Source of the DNA: Stenocarpella maydis
Lineage: Eukaryota > Ascomycota > Sordariomycetes > Diaporthales > Diaporthaceae
Reading direction: 5' to 3'
DNA: 64,000 nt
Assembly: GCA_002270565.1 (NCBI GenBank)
Contig: NQMI01000043.1
Span: 28,783 to 92,782 of the forward strand
Made by a program: the position numbers and the translations under genes. The notes beneath the pieces are model-generated. The model saw nothing but the letters and a program-made list of their open reading frames with translations, did no database searches and had not been told where the DNA came from. Below, in pieces: positions 20,615 through 31,900 of this stretch. The stretch's first letter is position 1; each line of letters opens with the position of its first letter.

Positions 20615-21424
20615 ATGGCGCCAAGCATCCGCATCCCCAAGGCCGAGGACTTCAAGTCCCTGGAACCGGACCTGACCGTGTCGCTGCACTTCCCCTCGCC
20701 ACCAGAATCCACCACCGCCATCTTGATCCTGTTCCACGGGCTCGGCGACTCGGATGCCCCCTTCGCCGGGTTTGCGCAGAGCATCAACCTCCCAGGCGTG
20801 CTGGGCATCTCGGTGCGAGGCACGAGCCCGCTCCCACCAGCCCTGCTTGGGCTGCCGCTTGACAGTGGCCCGCCGAGGAACTTCCACTGGGGGGACGACC
20901 TGAACCTGGGAGGCTCGGGTGGATTGGACGCCGACCCCGGCTTCACCAAGGCGGCTGACCTTGTTCTCAACAGGCTCATCAGGGAGGCCCTGATGGAAGG
21001 GTGCGGCTGGGAGCTGCCTGACGTTCTCCTCTTCGGCTACGGGCAGGGAGGCTCACTGGCGCTGGGCCTCGCCTCCAAGATCCGCGAGGGGCCCCAGGTT
21101 GAGGAGGTCAAGGAGGACAAGGACGGAAGGCCAGTTGAGACGGGCAGGGCGTTCAAGGGCGTCGTGTCTATCGGAGGAGACCTGCCGCCGTCGATGATTC
21201 CCTCGCTGAGCGCGAGACCCAAATCAGAGACGCCGGTCCTGATCTGCCGGGGCAAGTCATGCGACACGGTGGACGACGATGCCGTTGATGTGCTCAAGGA
21301 GGAGTTCTCCAACGTGCAAGACGTCAAGTGGAACAAGGCAGACAGCACCATGCCGTCGAGCCAGGAGGAGGTGCTGCCGATGATGAAGTTCTTCGCGGAC
21401 CGGCTGCGGAGAGATGCTCTCTGA
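20615..21424 (+). CDS. acyl-protein thioesterase / carboxylesterase-like protein lacking catalytic Ser and His
   Basis: Single exon, 269 aa. The alpha/beta hydrolase layout is clear: LILFHGLGDSDAPFAGFA oxyanion-loop region near residue 38, LPLDSGPPRNFHWGDD, and a nucleophile elbow LLFGYGQGGSLALGLAS near residue 140. In active acyl-protein thioesterases the elbow is G-F-S-Q-G; here the Ser position is Gly (G-Y-G-Q-G). The acid-loop region is recognisable (CRGKSCDTVDDDAVD), but the C-terminal position normally filled by His (before MP) reads STMPSS. Two of three catalytic residues are therefore absent, suggesting a non-catalytic binding or regulatory role, or a different mechanism. The frame is intact, so this is not simple decay. 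Fungal homologues with this elbow are familiar to me only in general terms. Confidence 0.85.
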   Translation: MAPSIRIPKAEDFKSLEPDLTVSLHFPSPPESTTAILILFHGLGDSDAPFAGFAQSINLPGVLGISVRGTSPLPPALLGLPLDSGPPRNFHWGDDLNLGGSGGLDADPGFTKAADLVLNRLIREALMEGCGWELPDVLLFGYGQGGSLALGLASKIREGPQVEEVKEDKDGRPVETGRAFKGVVSIGGDLPPSMIPSLSARPKSETPVLICRGKSCDTVDDDAVDVLKEEFSNVQDVKWNKADSTMPSSQEEVLPMMKFFADRLRRDAL

Positions 21425-21852
21425 GACGAAGGTGGCAGTTTGTGTTGAAGACCTACCTAGGTATTGTGGGACTATTGTCGTTGATGGGCCTCATTGCCCT
21501 CCCTGTTCAGGGGGGCAGGTAGCAGGTAGCAGGGTGTACCAAGCACTGCGGGACTGGGTGTTCCAGCAGGAGGTGTCATGGCACTAGGTGTTATGGCACT
21601 TGCCTCGTGGGCCACTCACCCGCCGCGGTGCGGCCTTCTGTTCTTTCTCTAGGTCAACTACGTACCGGCACACCCGGGTCGTTGTTTCCCAGCCGGTCTG
21701 CCAGACAGAGGTTAAACAAGACCCGTTGCGGCCGAAATAAACAGCTTCAACACACCAACTACCACATTGCATAGGTACCCCCCACCCCACCCCCCTACAT
21801 CTCTACATCTTATGCCGCTGTTGCGCATACCTCGTGCCCACAAATTGCCAAC
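21425..21852. other. intergenic
   Basis: 3' region of the hydrolase-like gene and 5' region of the PLAC8-like gene. A C-rich run precedes the latter start (about 21779-21796). Nothing else seen. Confidence 0.5.
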
Positions 21853-24079
21853 ATGCAGGAGGCCATTCCTCTCGATCGCCTCCGCCAGGCCGTCAAGGGC
21901 GTACAAGACCTCCAGGATGTCTCGCCGTCCAGACTCCACGATTTCGTGGCCACCGACGATGGCATCATCGGCAGTGCGGCAGCCGCACACCCTGGCCAGA
22001 TCCAGCTCAACCGGACGGACGCGCTCAAGATCATGGACAAGTCCGAGGCCATCGAGGGCATATTCTGCCCCTGCATCACCTTTGGCCGAATCAAGCACGA
22101 CCTGGACATTGCCCAAAAGCTCCGCGCCGGTGAGATACTAGACGACGAGGCTGCCTTCAACCCTTGCAACGCCCCCTGCTGTGGCTACGCAGCTGTCACT
22201 ATCCTTCTCTGTTGTGAGTCCGCCCCGCCACAGAAAGTGCCGCCTAACCACCGCGTTTACCAAGCTGACTGGTCTCCGAAGAGTGTGGCGGCGGGATTCT
22301 TGCGACTAAGCAGACCAAGGCGATTCAGCTCTTGTACAAATTGGCTTACAAGGAGGGCAACAAAGCACTGACCGTCATCCTCCATAATGTCACCAACCTC
22401 CGGAACCAGGCCGAGGTGCGGATACGTGAGGAAATCAGAAAAAAGCTTCAGGTCGACACCGCGCAGAAGGGCTTTCAGGAGGTACAGCAATACGTGTCCG
22501 AACTTCCAATGGAGATGAAGAAGATGTTGCCCGAAGAACTTCCTCAACTTCCCCAACTTGATCTGCCTGAACTTCCTCAGCTGGATCTGCCTGAGGCGGT
22601 AGACAATGCCATTGAGGACGTGAAGTCAGGTGCTACCTCCTTGGCCGACCGGCTCAAGATTTTGCTGGTGGAGAGGGCATCTGGGCAGCCCGAGAAGGCA
22701 CCCGAGCCAGGAGTCCAGCCGACAATCCACCCATTCCAGAGCTTGGGCCCTGGTATTCATGGTGGGTCGAAGGGGCACGAAGAAGGGCCGTCCTCCACTT
22801 CTGCTATCAGAGACAAGAAGAAAGTCAACAAGGGCGAACAAGCAGAAAAGCGAAAGTCCACATCAGTAACCCGACTCAAGAAGGGCAAGAAAGACAAAGG
22901 AAAACAAGTAGCCCGGGAGAACGAGCCTCCAGTACCTGAGGTTCCGCAGCCAGACGGCACGCAAGACCACAAGGCCGGTAAAGCCACTCGAGAAGCCGAG
23001 CCCCCAAAGGCAGATATCCCTGAGCTGAGATTGGGCCGAGGTCAGTCGATTGTGGAAATACCTGCCAACGCTCGAGTGCATTCAATCTCAGATGACACGT
23101 TTCTCATCGAACAGCCGGCCCATGTGCCGCCGCACTCGCTGGACCTGGACGACATTGTCCCCCTTGACAAGGCGCGGTTCTCCCATATTCTCGAGCGCGA
23201 CCAGATCGTCCAGTTGGAGCCGGCCCCTGAAGAGCACCGCCTCTCAGAGGACACCCTGATCCCCAAGACAGCACCCGCGCCCGGCCACTACCTCGAGGGC
23301 GACCCCCTCGTCTCCGGGCCGCAGCAGGTCTTCTCCCATGAGATCCTAGATGACCCCATCGTCGGGCGGGTCAAGGCATTATTGCCCCACACTCTCGAGT
23401 CGGACAAGAAGGTCGCCGCGGCAGAGACAGCCAGGGCGCACAGCCTCGCCGGCGACGCCGTCATCCTCCCGCCGCCTCCCGTACCTGCCACACATGACCT
23501 CAACAGCGACAAGAGAATCGCGGCACCGGCTATCCCCAGCGGCAGCCGAGAGCACGACCTCAGCCGCGACGTGCGCATCCTGTCGCCCTCGGGTCAGGTG
23601 CGCCCGACGCACACGATCGACGCCGACGAGGTCATCCGCGAGACTGCGCAGTTCCGCAAGTCACCGCGCCCGGACCCGGACGCCATGCCCGGCAACTGGG
23701 CGTCCTCATCGGGGTCTGAGGAGGGGCCTGGAGGCGGCGGCAACCACAGTAACAACCTCGCCGGGTCTCTCGACGCCATCGTCCGCTCGGTCGACCGGGC
23801 AGCTCTGGGACAGCAGCTAGATGATGAGGGAAGTGAGAACAACAACAATGGTGCTGGTATGTCTTTTATCTGACTCTTCTCCTGGCTGACCTGGGCTCAC
23901 AAGGCCTAATAGATGCCCCTCCCGGCCGCAGCTTCTGGGGCAGGGTGTTCCCCAAGCGCCAGGTCTCGGCTCCTCCTGCTGTCATCGCCACCCGCGCCCC
24001 CGAATCTGATGCCGATGCTGGCGGCCAGCCGGTTGTCCCGAAGGCTGGAGCGAACGCGGGGACAACGGCACCGGCCTGA
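21853..24079 (+). CDS. PLAC8-like Cys-rich protein with a C-terminal H-x-[LI]-x-x-D repeat region
   Basis: Start ATG 21853. Exon 1 encodes a Cys-rich block EGIFCPCITFGRIKHDLD to NPCNAPCCGYAAVTILLC, like the first half of PLAC8 domains. A second long exon in another frame runs from about 22284 to 23856; a clear 56-nt intron (23857-23912) leads to a last exon ending at 24079. The first junction is unresolved: the canonical GTGAGT donor (22214) joined to the only phase-compatible AG (22281) creates TAG, while other choices need weak donors. The second exon has an acidic/basic helix, short LPQLDLPE repeats, a Lys-rich low-complexity segment and 11 repeats of 16-20 residues. PLAC8 proteins are membrane-associated and act variously in size control and metal transport. 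The role here is unknown. Confidence 0.7.
23079..23640 (+). repeat. eleven degenerate protein repeats, core H-x-[LI]-x-x-D-x-x-[IV]
   Basis: In frame within the preceding gene. Successive units begin HSISDDTFLI, HSLDLDDIVP, HILERDQIVQ, HRLSEDTLIP, HYLEGDPLVS, HEILDDPIVG (core shifted by one), HTLESDKKVA, HSLAGDAVIL, HDLNSDKRIA, HDLSRDVRIL and HTIDADEVIR. They are separated by Pro/Ala-rich spacers of about 7-10 residues. The His and Asp are kept while the DNA has diverged, which suggests selection on protein rather than recent duplication. Confidence 0.85.
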
Positions 24080-24637
24080 GTGTTTGTGCTTTGGCGTTAT
24101 AGAGACTACGGAACGCTTCTGCAATGGATCTGACAGAGACGAGATTCTCGTGTCATCTAATTGTCTTTTCTTCACCCTAGATTGCACGGGTTTCCCAGGA
24201 CGGATGGGACTTAGGCTGCTCAATACCGGTCGGACGGTGGTGGCATCTTTTTTTACTCTCATTGGCTTTGATCAGTCTTGATGCGAATTACCTAGATCGA
24301 ATCACTAATACAACTCCACGCAACAATGCAATAGAGATAGACTGCTGTCTCTTCCCCCTAGAGGCCCCTAGAGGCTGGCACGTTCAGGCCTGGCTGTTTG
24401 AGTGATGTTGCACATCTGTGCGACTCGTAAGAAGTTACCTAAGTAGTTAATTGCTCACGAAGAAGCCAGCCGTAGCCATCAACACTCAAGACGGTCCTCG
24501 GTTTCCCCAACCCGCGCGTGTTCCTTGTTCACCATCAAGGCTTTCAATACAGTAATTAATTTGACAAGTGGCAAGTTTCATAAGTTCTAATTATGGTTCA
24601 CCTAGTCTACTGCGTCGAGCCCAGAAGTCAAATCTTA
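24080..24637. other. intergenic, tail-to-tail genes
   Basis: Space between two convergent genes. Presumably 3' UTRs and terminators. Nothing else seen. Confidence 0.5.
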
Positions 24638-26035
24638 TCAACCGATGACGCTATGAATCCAGCGCATCCAGTTGTTATCCCGCAGAAGCGCCGTCATAGA
24701 CAGCTGGGGGAGCTGGACAAGGACCTCGTAGAACTCTGATTCCGACTTGAGCGGCAGGATAAGTGCGTTACCGAGGCTCACACCACCTTGGACCCTGCGT
24801 ATAGCGTCCGGCTTTTTCGTGCCCATGCCCGGCACCTTCCAGGCCTCGTTCCCACCATAATAGCGCCACGAGTTAAACTGAAATTGTCCAGGAAGCCTCC
24901 GGTCCTGGTTGAGGACGAGCCGGCGGTAGTCTCCAATTCTCTTGAACAAGGCCTCGCGGCGGAGAACGGCTGCCTGGTCAACATCTGAGAATGTCGCGGC
25001 GATGTGAGTCACGACTTTTGCAAGGCACGCCATGGTTTCGTCCTCACATGCGGCCACGAGCTCCTCAACTGGAGACTGGGTTGGGACGGTAATGAGTGCG
25101 TTGCCAAAATAGTGCTGCGTCTCGCTGTAGAGCCGGAGGCGAAAGTCGACGGGCGTGAAAAGCTTCGCGATGTCAGCATCCTCAGAGGTAGGGGCAAAGC
25201 CTACCTCGCTCCCAATCCTTGCTCTCGTAGCATGCACCCAGGTGAGCGCCGCCAGGGTTGAAAACCTAGACGGCTTCCTTGCTAGAGGGCCTTCGACGTC
25301 ACGCAGCGTGTCGCGGAGATTCTCTATGTCGTTGATCCTCATCACAAAGATCTTGCTTTCCTTTGGGATAATGTCGACCGCGACGCCGCCAGGGAGAGTA
25401 TCGGGCAAGCTTGGGCCTGGATTCGGGTTTAACAGAACCTCGTACTCAGGACACTGTCTGGATAAGGTCAGCAGAGTCTTCAAAGAGATATCTTCGTCTT
25501 GCGGGAGCTGCAATGTGGGAGGTGAAGACCCACCTGCAATTCTCTCCCCGCGCGTTGCCGCGGAAAAAGCCTCAACAAAAAGCCCAAGACAATACGGGTC
25601 GCCCACCATGTGGTGAAGGCTGAGAAACAAGAGGAGCCCATCTTGAATAAACCTGCATCGCACGTGAGCCACGGGTACCGGGCCTTCATCAAGCTTCAGT
25701 GTGTTGCTCAGGTTCAACGTTGGATTGATAAAATCCTGGGCAGGGAATCCTTGAGCGGCTAGGTCGGAGTAATTAGTACCACCAACTTCGCAAATTAGGG
25801 GGATCGCCTCTGGCTGAGGTAGAATGAAGGCCTCCTCGCCGAACCGCGACTTCTGGAGCAGCAAGTTGGTGGCAAGGATAGGAAGCTCATGCCCAACGCG
25901 GTTCAGAGAGGCTCTGAGGTGCTCTTGGATGGCGGAGGCCGAGGCGCCCCCTGCCAGCGGGAAGGCGAGTACGATTTGCATGTACTTTCGAGGTGACACT
26001 TGGCCAAACTCCGAGAGTCGTTGCATGCGTTGCAT
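24638..26035 (-). CDS. BAHD acyltransferase, trichothecene 3-O-acetyltransferase-like family
   Basis: Uninterrupted frame. The ATG at 26035 (or the one 9 nt further on) is preferred because homologues begin close to a LSEFGQVSPRKYMQIVLAF-like segment; a longer frame to 26218 would add 61 residues that do not resemble the family. This gives 465 aa, the usual length. The catalytic H-x-x-x-D motif is HHMVGD at about residue 140. A C-terminal block (FNSWRYYGGNEAWKVPGMG) occupies the position of the family's second motif. These enzymes move an acetyl or other acyl group from acyl-CoA to a hydroxyl. The family name reflects its best known member and does not imply toxin production; no biosynthetic core gene lies nearby. 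Confidence 0.82.
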   Translation of the reverse strand: MQRMQRLSEFGQVSPRKYMQIVLAFPLAGGASASAIQEHLRASLNRVGHELPILATNLLLQKSRFGEEAFILPQPEAIPLICEVGGTNYSDLAAQGFPAQDFINPTLNLSNTLKLDEGPVPVAHVRCRFIQDGLLLFLSLHHMVGDPYCLGLFVEAFSAATRGERIAGGSSPPTLQLPQDEDISLKTLLTLSRQCPEYEVLLNPNPGPSLPDTLPGGVAVDIIPKESKIFVMRINDIENLRDTLRDVEGPLARKPSRFSTLAALTWVHATRARIGSEVGFAPTSEDADIAKLFTPVDFRLRLYSETQHYFGNALITVPTQSPVEELVAACEDETMACLAKVVTHIAATFSDVDQAAVLRREALFKRIGDYRRLVLNQDRRLPGQFQFNSWRYYGGNEAWKVPGMGTKKPDAIRRVQGGVSLGNALILPLKSESEFYEVLVQLPQLSMTALLRDNNWMRWIHSVIG

Positions 26036-27213
26036 GGTCGTGATGGATATGTTTCTCAAGGCACAGACAGGGGTGTTGGTATGGTCAAGTTGGAATTCCA
26101 GGTAAACCCGTAGTGACCAGGAAATGTCCAAGCATGAAGTTATTGCAGTAAGTATTCGAATAAATATTCCAGCTTGGCTTCGGCCTGTGGCCGGACGCGG
26201 CGGTTCGCTCGCTTTCATGCCATGTAGAGAACAGGGGACTTGTAGGACCTCAACCTAGAAACAAAGGGCCGAGCCAGAATTGTACTTTGACATGCGACAA
26301 TGCCTTGTTAGGACATCAAAACAACAAGTATAATAAGATCAAATCTAAAAGAGCTAAGGGCCTTAGAGGCTATAGGTAATCTATGCGCTAGCTAGACCCA
26401 CCTTATTAGCCCTCAGCCCGATGCGGCTATAATAGGAGTCTCGGCCTCATTATAAGGCTGTTACTATTTTCTTTGTTGCTATTGTGCAATATTTTGAAAC
26501 TCATTATTATTAGAATTATATTGATTATCTGATGCTAGGTTTCTGAGCGTTTACCACTGGAGTCTAGCCTGAATGCCATTGAGGCGGCTTGCAGCGTGGC
26601 TGAGCAGGATTGGGAACGATTTTAAGCACACCCGGTTGGCAATATAGACTACTGATCCAAGTGTACTGTGGGTAATTCCCCCCCAGCTGCCCCCAATGTA
26701 ACTGTCATGCGCGTAGCCGCCTAAGCGAGTCCAATCGCAGAGATGTGGTTTCATCGCTTGCATTAAGGGGGTTTGGTGTTGCATGAGACGATCCTCTGAC
26801 CCACAGCCAAATGCAGAGGCCAAGCGCATGTGTCTCGACTTGCGCCGCCGGACGAAGCTGAGAAAGTGTTCATTGCTCCTTGCCGATCCATTCCTGACCT
26901 TCTCAATACACCAGCCGTTGGATTTAGGCTGACACCAGTCCCAGGGTTTCCGTTCTGGCGGGAAGAACTTTGCGACTTGTCAAAATGTCGCTCAATGGCA
27001 ATTTCTTTCGCAGTGCGGTCAAGGATCGGTGCATCTACGAAGGCGCCTCGATGGCATGCCCGAATAACACCATGCGAGGAAACCTCTGCGCATACGCAGA
27101 GGGGGAGGCTAGGGTCTGGACGTGTTCCGCTTCGGACAGGTGAGAACTTCTCGGCCCTCACAATTTTGGGTGCCCAAAAAACACGAGGAGTCTTGTTCTA
27201 ATGGCCACCTAGC
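26036..27213. other. intergenic with an AT-rich repeat pocket
   Basis: 26310-26535 is AT-rich, with short repeated words (AAGGCTGTTA, TATAATAGGAG) and looks like a RIP-decayed transposon scrap. 26830-27201 has open frames on both strands without recognised motifs. If the next gene has an upstream signal-peptide exon it should lie in the right part of this interval; I could not identify it. Confidence 0.4.
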
Positions 27214-27807
27214 ATGTGCTGGACCTTTGCCCAAGATTGTTCTGGCGATGGCACACAGCGAGAGTGCTCAAAGGATGGCGCCGAATGGTGCTGTAGATCA
27301 TTCGAGACCTGCACGGATATTGATGGCCAGATCAACGTCTGTTGGGCTCCCTGGGACAATCCGAACGAGAACAGGTCCGCACCGGATGCTCTAATTTATA
27401 ACCAGGCGAATTTCCCAGTGCTGCCTGCCCTGTCCACTGCTTCGGCAGCAGAGCCCACGGTGACCAGATCTTCGGTGGCAGGACTCACAGCGACCGAGTC
27501 TTCGACAACAGCATCGACCACCACTGAGAATTCAACGCCCTCAGGCTCCTCGCTTTCACTCGGATCGGTCATAGGCATAGGCATAGGCTGCGGGTTGGCT
27601 GGCATTGCACTCGCAGCAGGGGTCGGGTTCTTGTTATTTCGCCGAAGGGAGCGCGGCGTCTCTCCCAGCCCGGCCCAGCAATTCGATCGACCAGGCGGAA
27701 TGCGAGCTCAGAGACTTGACTCTGAGAGACTTGACTCAAGCAGTGGACCCATGGTCGAGATCGACGATGGGAGGCTGAGATCCGAGCTGCCGGCTGACAG
27801 GACCTAG
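27214..27807 (+). CDS. Cys-rich single-pass membrane protein, probably missing its 5' exon
   Basis: The visible 197 residues start MCWTFAQDCSGDGTQRE. Eight cysteines lie in the first 43 residues (ending GQINVCW), followed by a Ser/Thr-rich stalk (about 75-115), a transmembrane helix (about 116-142, SVIGIGIGCGLAGIALAAGV), an RRRER stop-transfer signal and a short cytosolic tail. This is the layout of fungal surface sensor-like or mucin-like proteins. No signal peptide is present on the open frame. An AG acceptor (CACCTAG, just before CATGTG) suggests an upstream exon supplying it, or the gene lost its 5' end to neighbouring repeats. Function unknown. Confidence 0.6.
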   Translation: MCWTFAQDCSGDGTQRECSKDGAEWCCRSFETCTDIDGQINVCWAPWDNPNENRSAPDALIYNQANFPVLPALSTASAAEPTVTRSSVAGLTATESSTTASTTTENSTPSGSSLSLGSVIGIGIGCGLAGIALAAGVGFLLFRRRERGVSPSPAQQFDRPGGMRAQRLDSERLDSSSGPMVEIDDGRLRSELPADRT

Positions 27808-28886
27808 GCCGCAGTTGGTAGTCACCGAGAACTGCCTGCCACGGAGAAGGGGGTTAACCCCCTTCCAGCCGCCCCACCCACCCACTATACTACTATTTCC
27901 AACATTAATTTCCCACTATAAATATTATTAAGCTCTCTTTCATTACTGTCAAGAAATTATTAAAATTATCACTAATAGGTAATATAACCCTAGCTTTAAC
28001 TTAAGGTTTTTAAATAGCTTTAATATTAATAAAGTTTTTTTTAAATTTATTTAAAGCTTCTTTTTCTTAATCTTTCTATAAACTAATTATACTCTTTAAA
28101 TTTATCTTCTTAATTAAAATAAACAATAATTATTATTTGAAAAAAGAAAATAATTATTTTAAATTAAAATATTAATTTATAAACTAGTAATATTTTTCAA
28201 GTTTCTATTTTGGATTAAAATAAATAGTAATTCTCTTTAACAAAAAGTAATTAATTTCGATTAAGATAATTAATTTATAATACATAGTTTTAATGGTAAC
28301 TATTAAATTAGGTTTATTAATATTAAATTATAAATTATTATTTTATATAATTAGGTTTAATTATAATGATTATAGCTGGTTCTTAGTTAATAAACCTAGT
28401 AAGCGGGTTTATATTTAAAGGACATTTAAGATAGAATCATTCTAAGTAATCTAATAATCATAATTAAAAGCTATTAAAGCTATTCCTAAATAAATACTTA
28501 GATTAACTATTAAAGAGCTATCCTAAGCTATATTATCTAATAGTAATAATTATAAGTCTATATAATCCATCTCTTTGGCCTAAAGCAATAGGAGTATTAT
28601 CATTTTAGCTTACTTAGAGCGTTATTCACCAGAAGTAACAGGAGCAATAGAGTATATGGATTACCTTAAGCAATAATATTACTCTAACTATCTTAGTTAT
28701 CCTTTTAATCCATTATATAACCTTACTAAATTATATCTCTTCCTACTAGTTTATTTAACTGACTAATAAGATTTCATTTATATCTCTAGAAGACCAATAG
28801 TTCATTCCTAATTCTATTCTTATTATATTTATAATATTATTCCCTTTCTTTATTACTTTTTTAGCCTTAAAAAATTCATTTAATAT
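27808..28886. other. GC-to-AT boundary, palindrome and AT-rich repeat desert
   Basis: A perfect 20-bp palindrome (GAAGGGGGTTAACCCCCTTC) at 27846-27865 marks the boundary. From about 27890 the sequence is strongly AT-rich with no coding content, as expected for RIP-degraded transposon DNA. Confidence 0.6.
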
Positions 28887-28997
28887 TATTAAACGGAACC
28901 GCTCAGCAGGGCGTTAGTACTCCGTGCAAGGAGTTACCCTAGACTTCGTTATAAGGAGTTACCCTAGACTTTCTAGCAAGGAGTTACCCTAGACTTG
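28887..28997 (+). repeat. family A repeat, copy 2 (cut by assembly gap)
   Basis: Matches 1-110 including the three 19-bp units AAGGAGTTACCCTAGACTT, with a few differences such as TATTAAACGG for TGTTAAACGG. It stops exactly at an ambiguous base. Possibly the 5' LTR start of the copia element that follows. Confidence 0.7.
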
Positions 28998-28998
28998 N
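28998..28998. other. single N (ambiguous base or compressed gap)
   Basis: One N inside repeat sequence. Continuity between the left repeat and the copia internal region is not proven. Confidence 0.9.
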
Positions 28999-31900
28999 TA
29001 CCTCCTATAGTTATATATAAAGAAATAGCTAAAGGGAGTATAATACTAATCTTAAGGTAGTAATAATAGATAGACCCATAATTCTGGGATAAGGATAAGA
29101 TTAACCTAGAAGAACCACCCTTAGAGATATACCTTATTATATACTTTATATAAGTCCTAATAAAGGATACCTAACTATAACTATATGGGAATCTACTCCT
29201 AGACTCCCTAGTTAAAGACTTTAAGGGGTGGATTACCTACTAATTTAATTAGGTCCCTTATATATTTAAGAAAGAGCTACTTCACCTAATTAGTAAAGAG
29301 GGAATATAAATACTAGGAGGATCCTATTTAGTAAGAATTATATAACTTATTAAGGCTAGAAAGGCAAGCTATAGGCAGCTATAGTAAACTTAATAAACCC
29401 TACCTAGCCCCATATAAGCTATAATATTACCAGCTAGACAGCAATTAATACAACCTATATGAGCAACTATTAAGCTGTATAAATAATAGCAATAATCCCA
29501 TTCACATAAAGCCCCCCAAACTACACAAGTACAGATAGTAGAAACCTATTCCATACAATAGATACCTCCTGATATAAGATATATGCAAGAGGTGGGCAAT
29601 TTCCTATAGCAGCCAGATACTATACTTACTGCATGATCAGCCTATATGGATGGTACTTTATACAACCTACCTTTAACCCAAATAGTCTATAATGGGCCAA
29701 TTAACCCCCAAGCTATAGCTAACTTCCATAAGGGATAAAGGAAGGAATATAATTATATAAGGAGGCTATATAACCTATTATATAATAAAGCATAAATCTT
29801 TATAGGGTACTATAGAAGATTATAAATCCAAAAGGATTAATACTATATAGTCTTCCTAAATATACTTTCAGACCGTATAGAGGACTTCTACCTCTATTAT
29901 ATAGGCCCGGATAAGATATAGAAGGAAATATATAATCTAATAGATATATACTTTAATATAAATACTAATTATAGCTAGTACTATGCAGATTAGATAATCA
30001 TATCCTTTATATAAGTTAAAAGGGAGAATCTAGAGAAAACACTCCCAGAAGTACTAGAGGTACTTCTCAACAAACTCCAACTTACACAACAGGCCCTAGG
30101 AGAGGGATACTAAGGAGAGATTGCACTCCATATAATAGTTTTCCAAGCATATCATACAGTGCTAGAGCTTAAATATACCCTAATAAACCAGAAACTAATA
30201 TATAAAGCCCTATTTACAGACCTTCAAGCAGCAATCCAAGTTACTATAAAGAGAAACTCAACCCAACAATTTATTACCCAAGATAAGGTAAAAATCAACT
30301 TCATAAATAGAAGGTATATATCAAACTTTAATAACCGCCAAAAGCCTTTATATAATCACCCCTAAATAAGCTCTTTATATAATTATCCATAGCCTAATAA
30401 GGGCCGGTTTCTATAATAACCCCTTATATAACCAGGGCAACAACCATACTCATTATAACAACCATTTAAACCACCTCATACAACAAGCTAACCAAAGAAG
30501 TACTTTATATGCAAGAAGGAAGGGTGCTAGTCTACTAACCACTCTAAAAAGGAGCGGAGTAATACATGAGGCTAATACCTACAGGCATATAATAACCTTA
30601 ATTAGGAACCTCTTTAGGGAAAGGACAAATTTCAGTTATTTATACTTAACTATAAGGGGGAGGACCTAGATCTTAACCATATAGAAAACTAACTATAGGA
30701 TTCATAAGGCTCAGAGGATAAAGACATACCCTAACAGCACCTTATCAATTCAGCATTCAATTACCACATAATAGGTAAAGATATCTACTTAGCTCTAAGG
30801 ATAACTACTATAAAAAGCTTTATACTATATAACCCATATAGTATAATATATTAAGGGGAACTCTAGGATACTAGAGCAGCTAAATTTTCAACAGTAGGGA
30901 AGCCCTAGGCACTAGCATATATATAAGAGAACCCTAGTATAATGATTAACTAGAAGAAGAATACAGCAAGAGTTAAGTTTAGACCAGCAGACATAATTAC
31001 TTCTATTGGGACAATCAAGCTAAGAAATTAACTTAAAGAGACAACCTACTATATCATAAATACCTTAACTCCATTCCTATTCTCACTATACAATACTAAT
31101 AGACTAAAGGCCTACTTTAATAATACTATAAATATTATTATATAAGGGAATACCTTACTCCTAGTTATATGAAAATAGGGATATACTTTCTTTAACCTTA
31201 GCTATATAAAGGCTGGAGCCTTCCTTACCAAACCTTAGCTATAGTAACTTTATAGGCGCTTTAGCTATCCCTATATAGAGAAACTATATAGACTTCTCAG
31301 AAGTATAGGGCATAATGATATTAAGGAAGCCATTCTAGAGAGAATTAAGAAATTCTGCCACTACTATTAGATATACAACCTAGCCCCAAAATAATTTAAA
31401 TTCTCTATTAAGAATAAAAGCTACTTTAATTATAAAGTAGTAATTAATATTATATAACTTAGAAAGAAGAATGCCTTATATATAATTAATATAGATATAA
31501 ACTTCCAAGTAGCAATATTCCTTAGATCTATATTTACATAAGATACCTAAGATATACTCTATAAATGCTAGATCTATACCTATATTAGCTTACCTAACTA
31601 TATTATATATAACCTAGGGATGAACTTTGCATTAGAGGAGTTCCGTATAAATATAAAGATTATAGGGATCTTATGTAAAGAGATACTAATAGAGGCATAC
31701 TAGGCTATAAAAAAGTTGAGCGGTTATATAAACCTCTAAAAAGGGTATATAAATCCTTCATATAGAGATTAATAAAGCTATAGATAATGAGATAATCCTA
31801 TAAATAATAATTAAGGCCCTAAATGATACAGCTGGGCCAAGTGGACTTATACCAACCCTCCTAGTATTTAGTACCTACCCTTAAGTCTCATATAAATCTC

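Noticed and set aside
24638..26035. Toxin biosynthesis cluster around the BAHD gene
   Set aside because: Family resemblance only; no terpene, polyketide or peptide synthase, P450 or transporter genes lie nearby.
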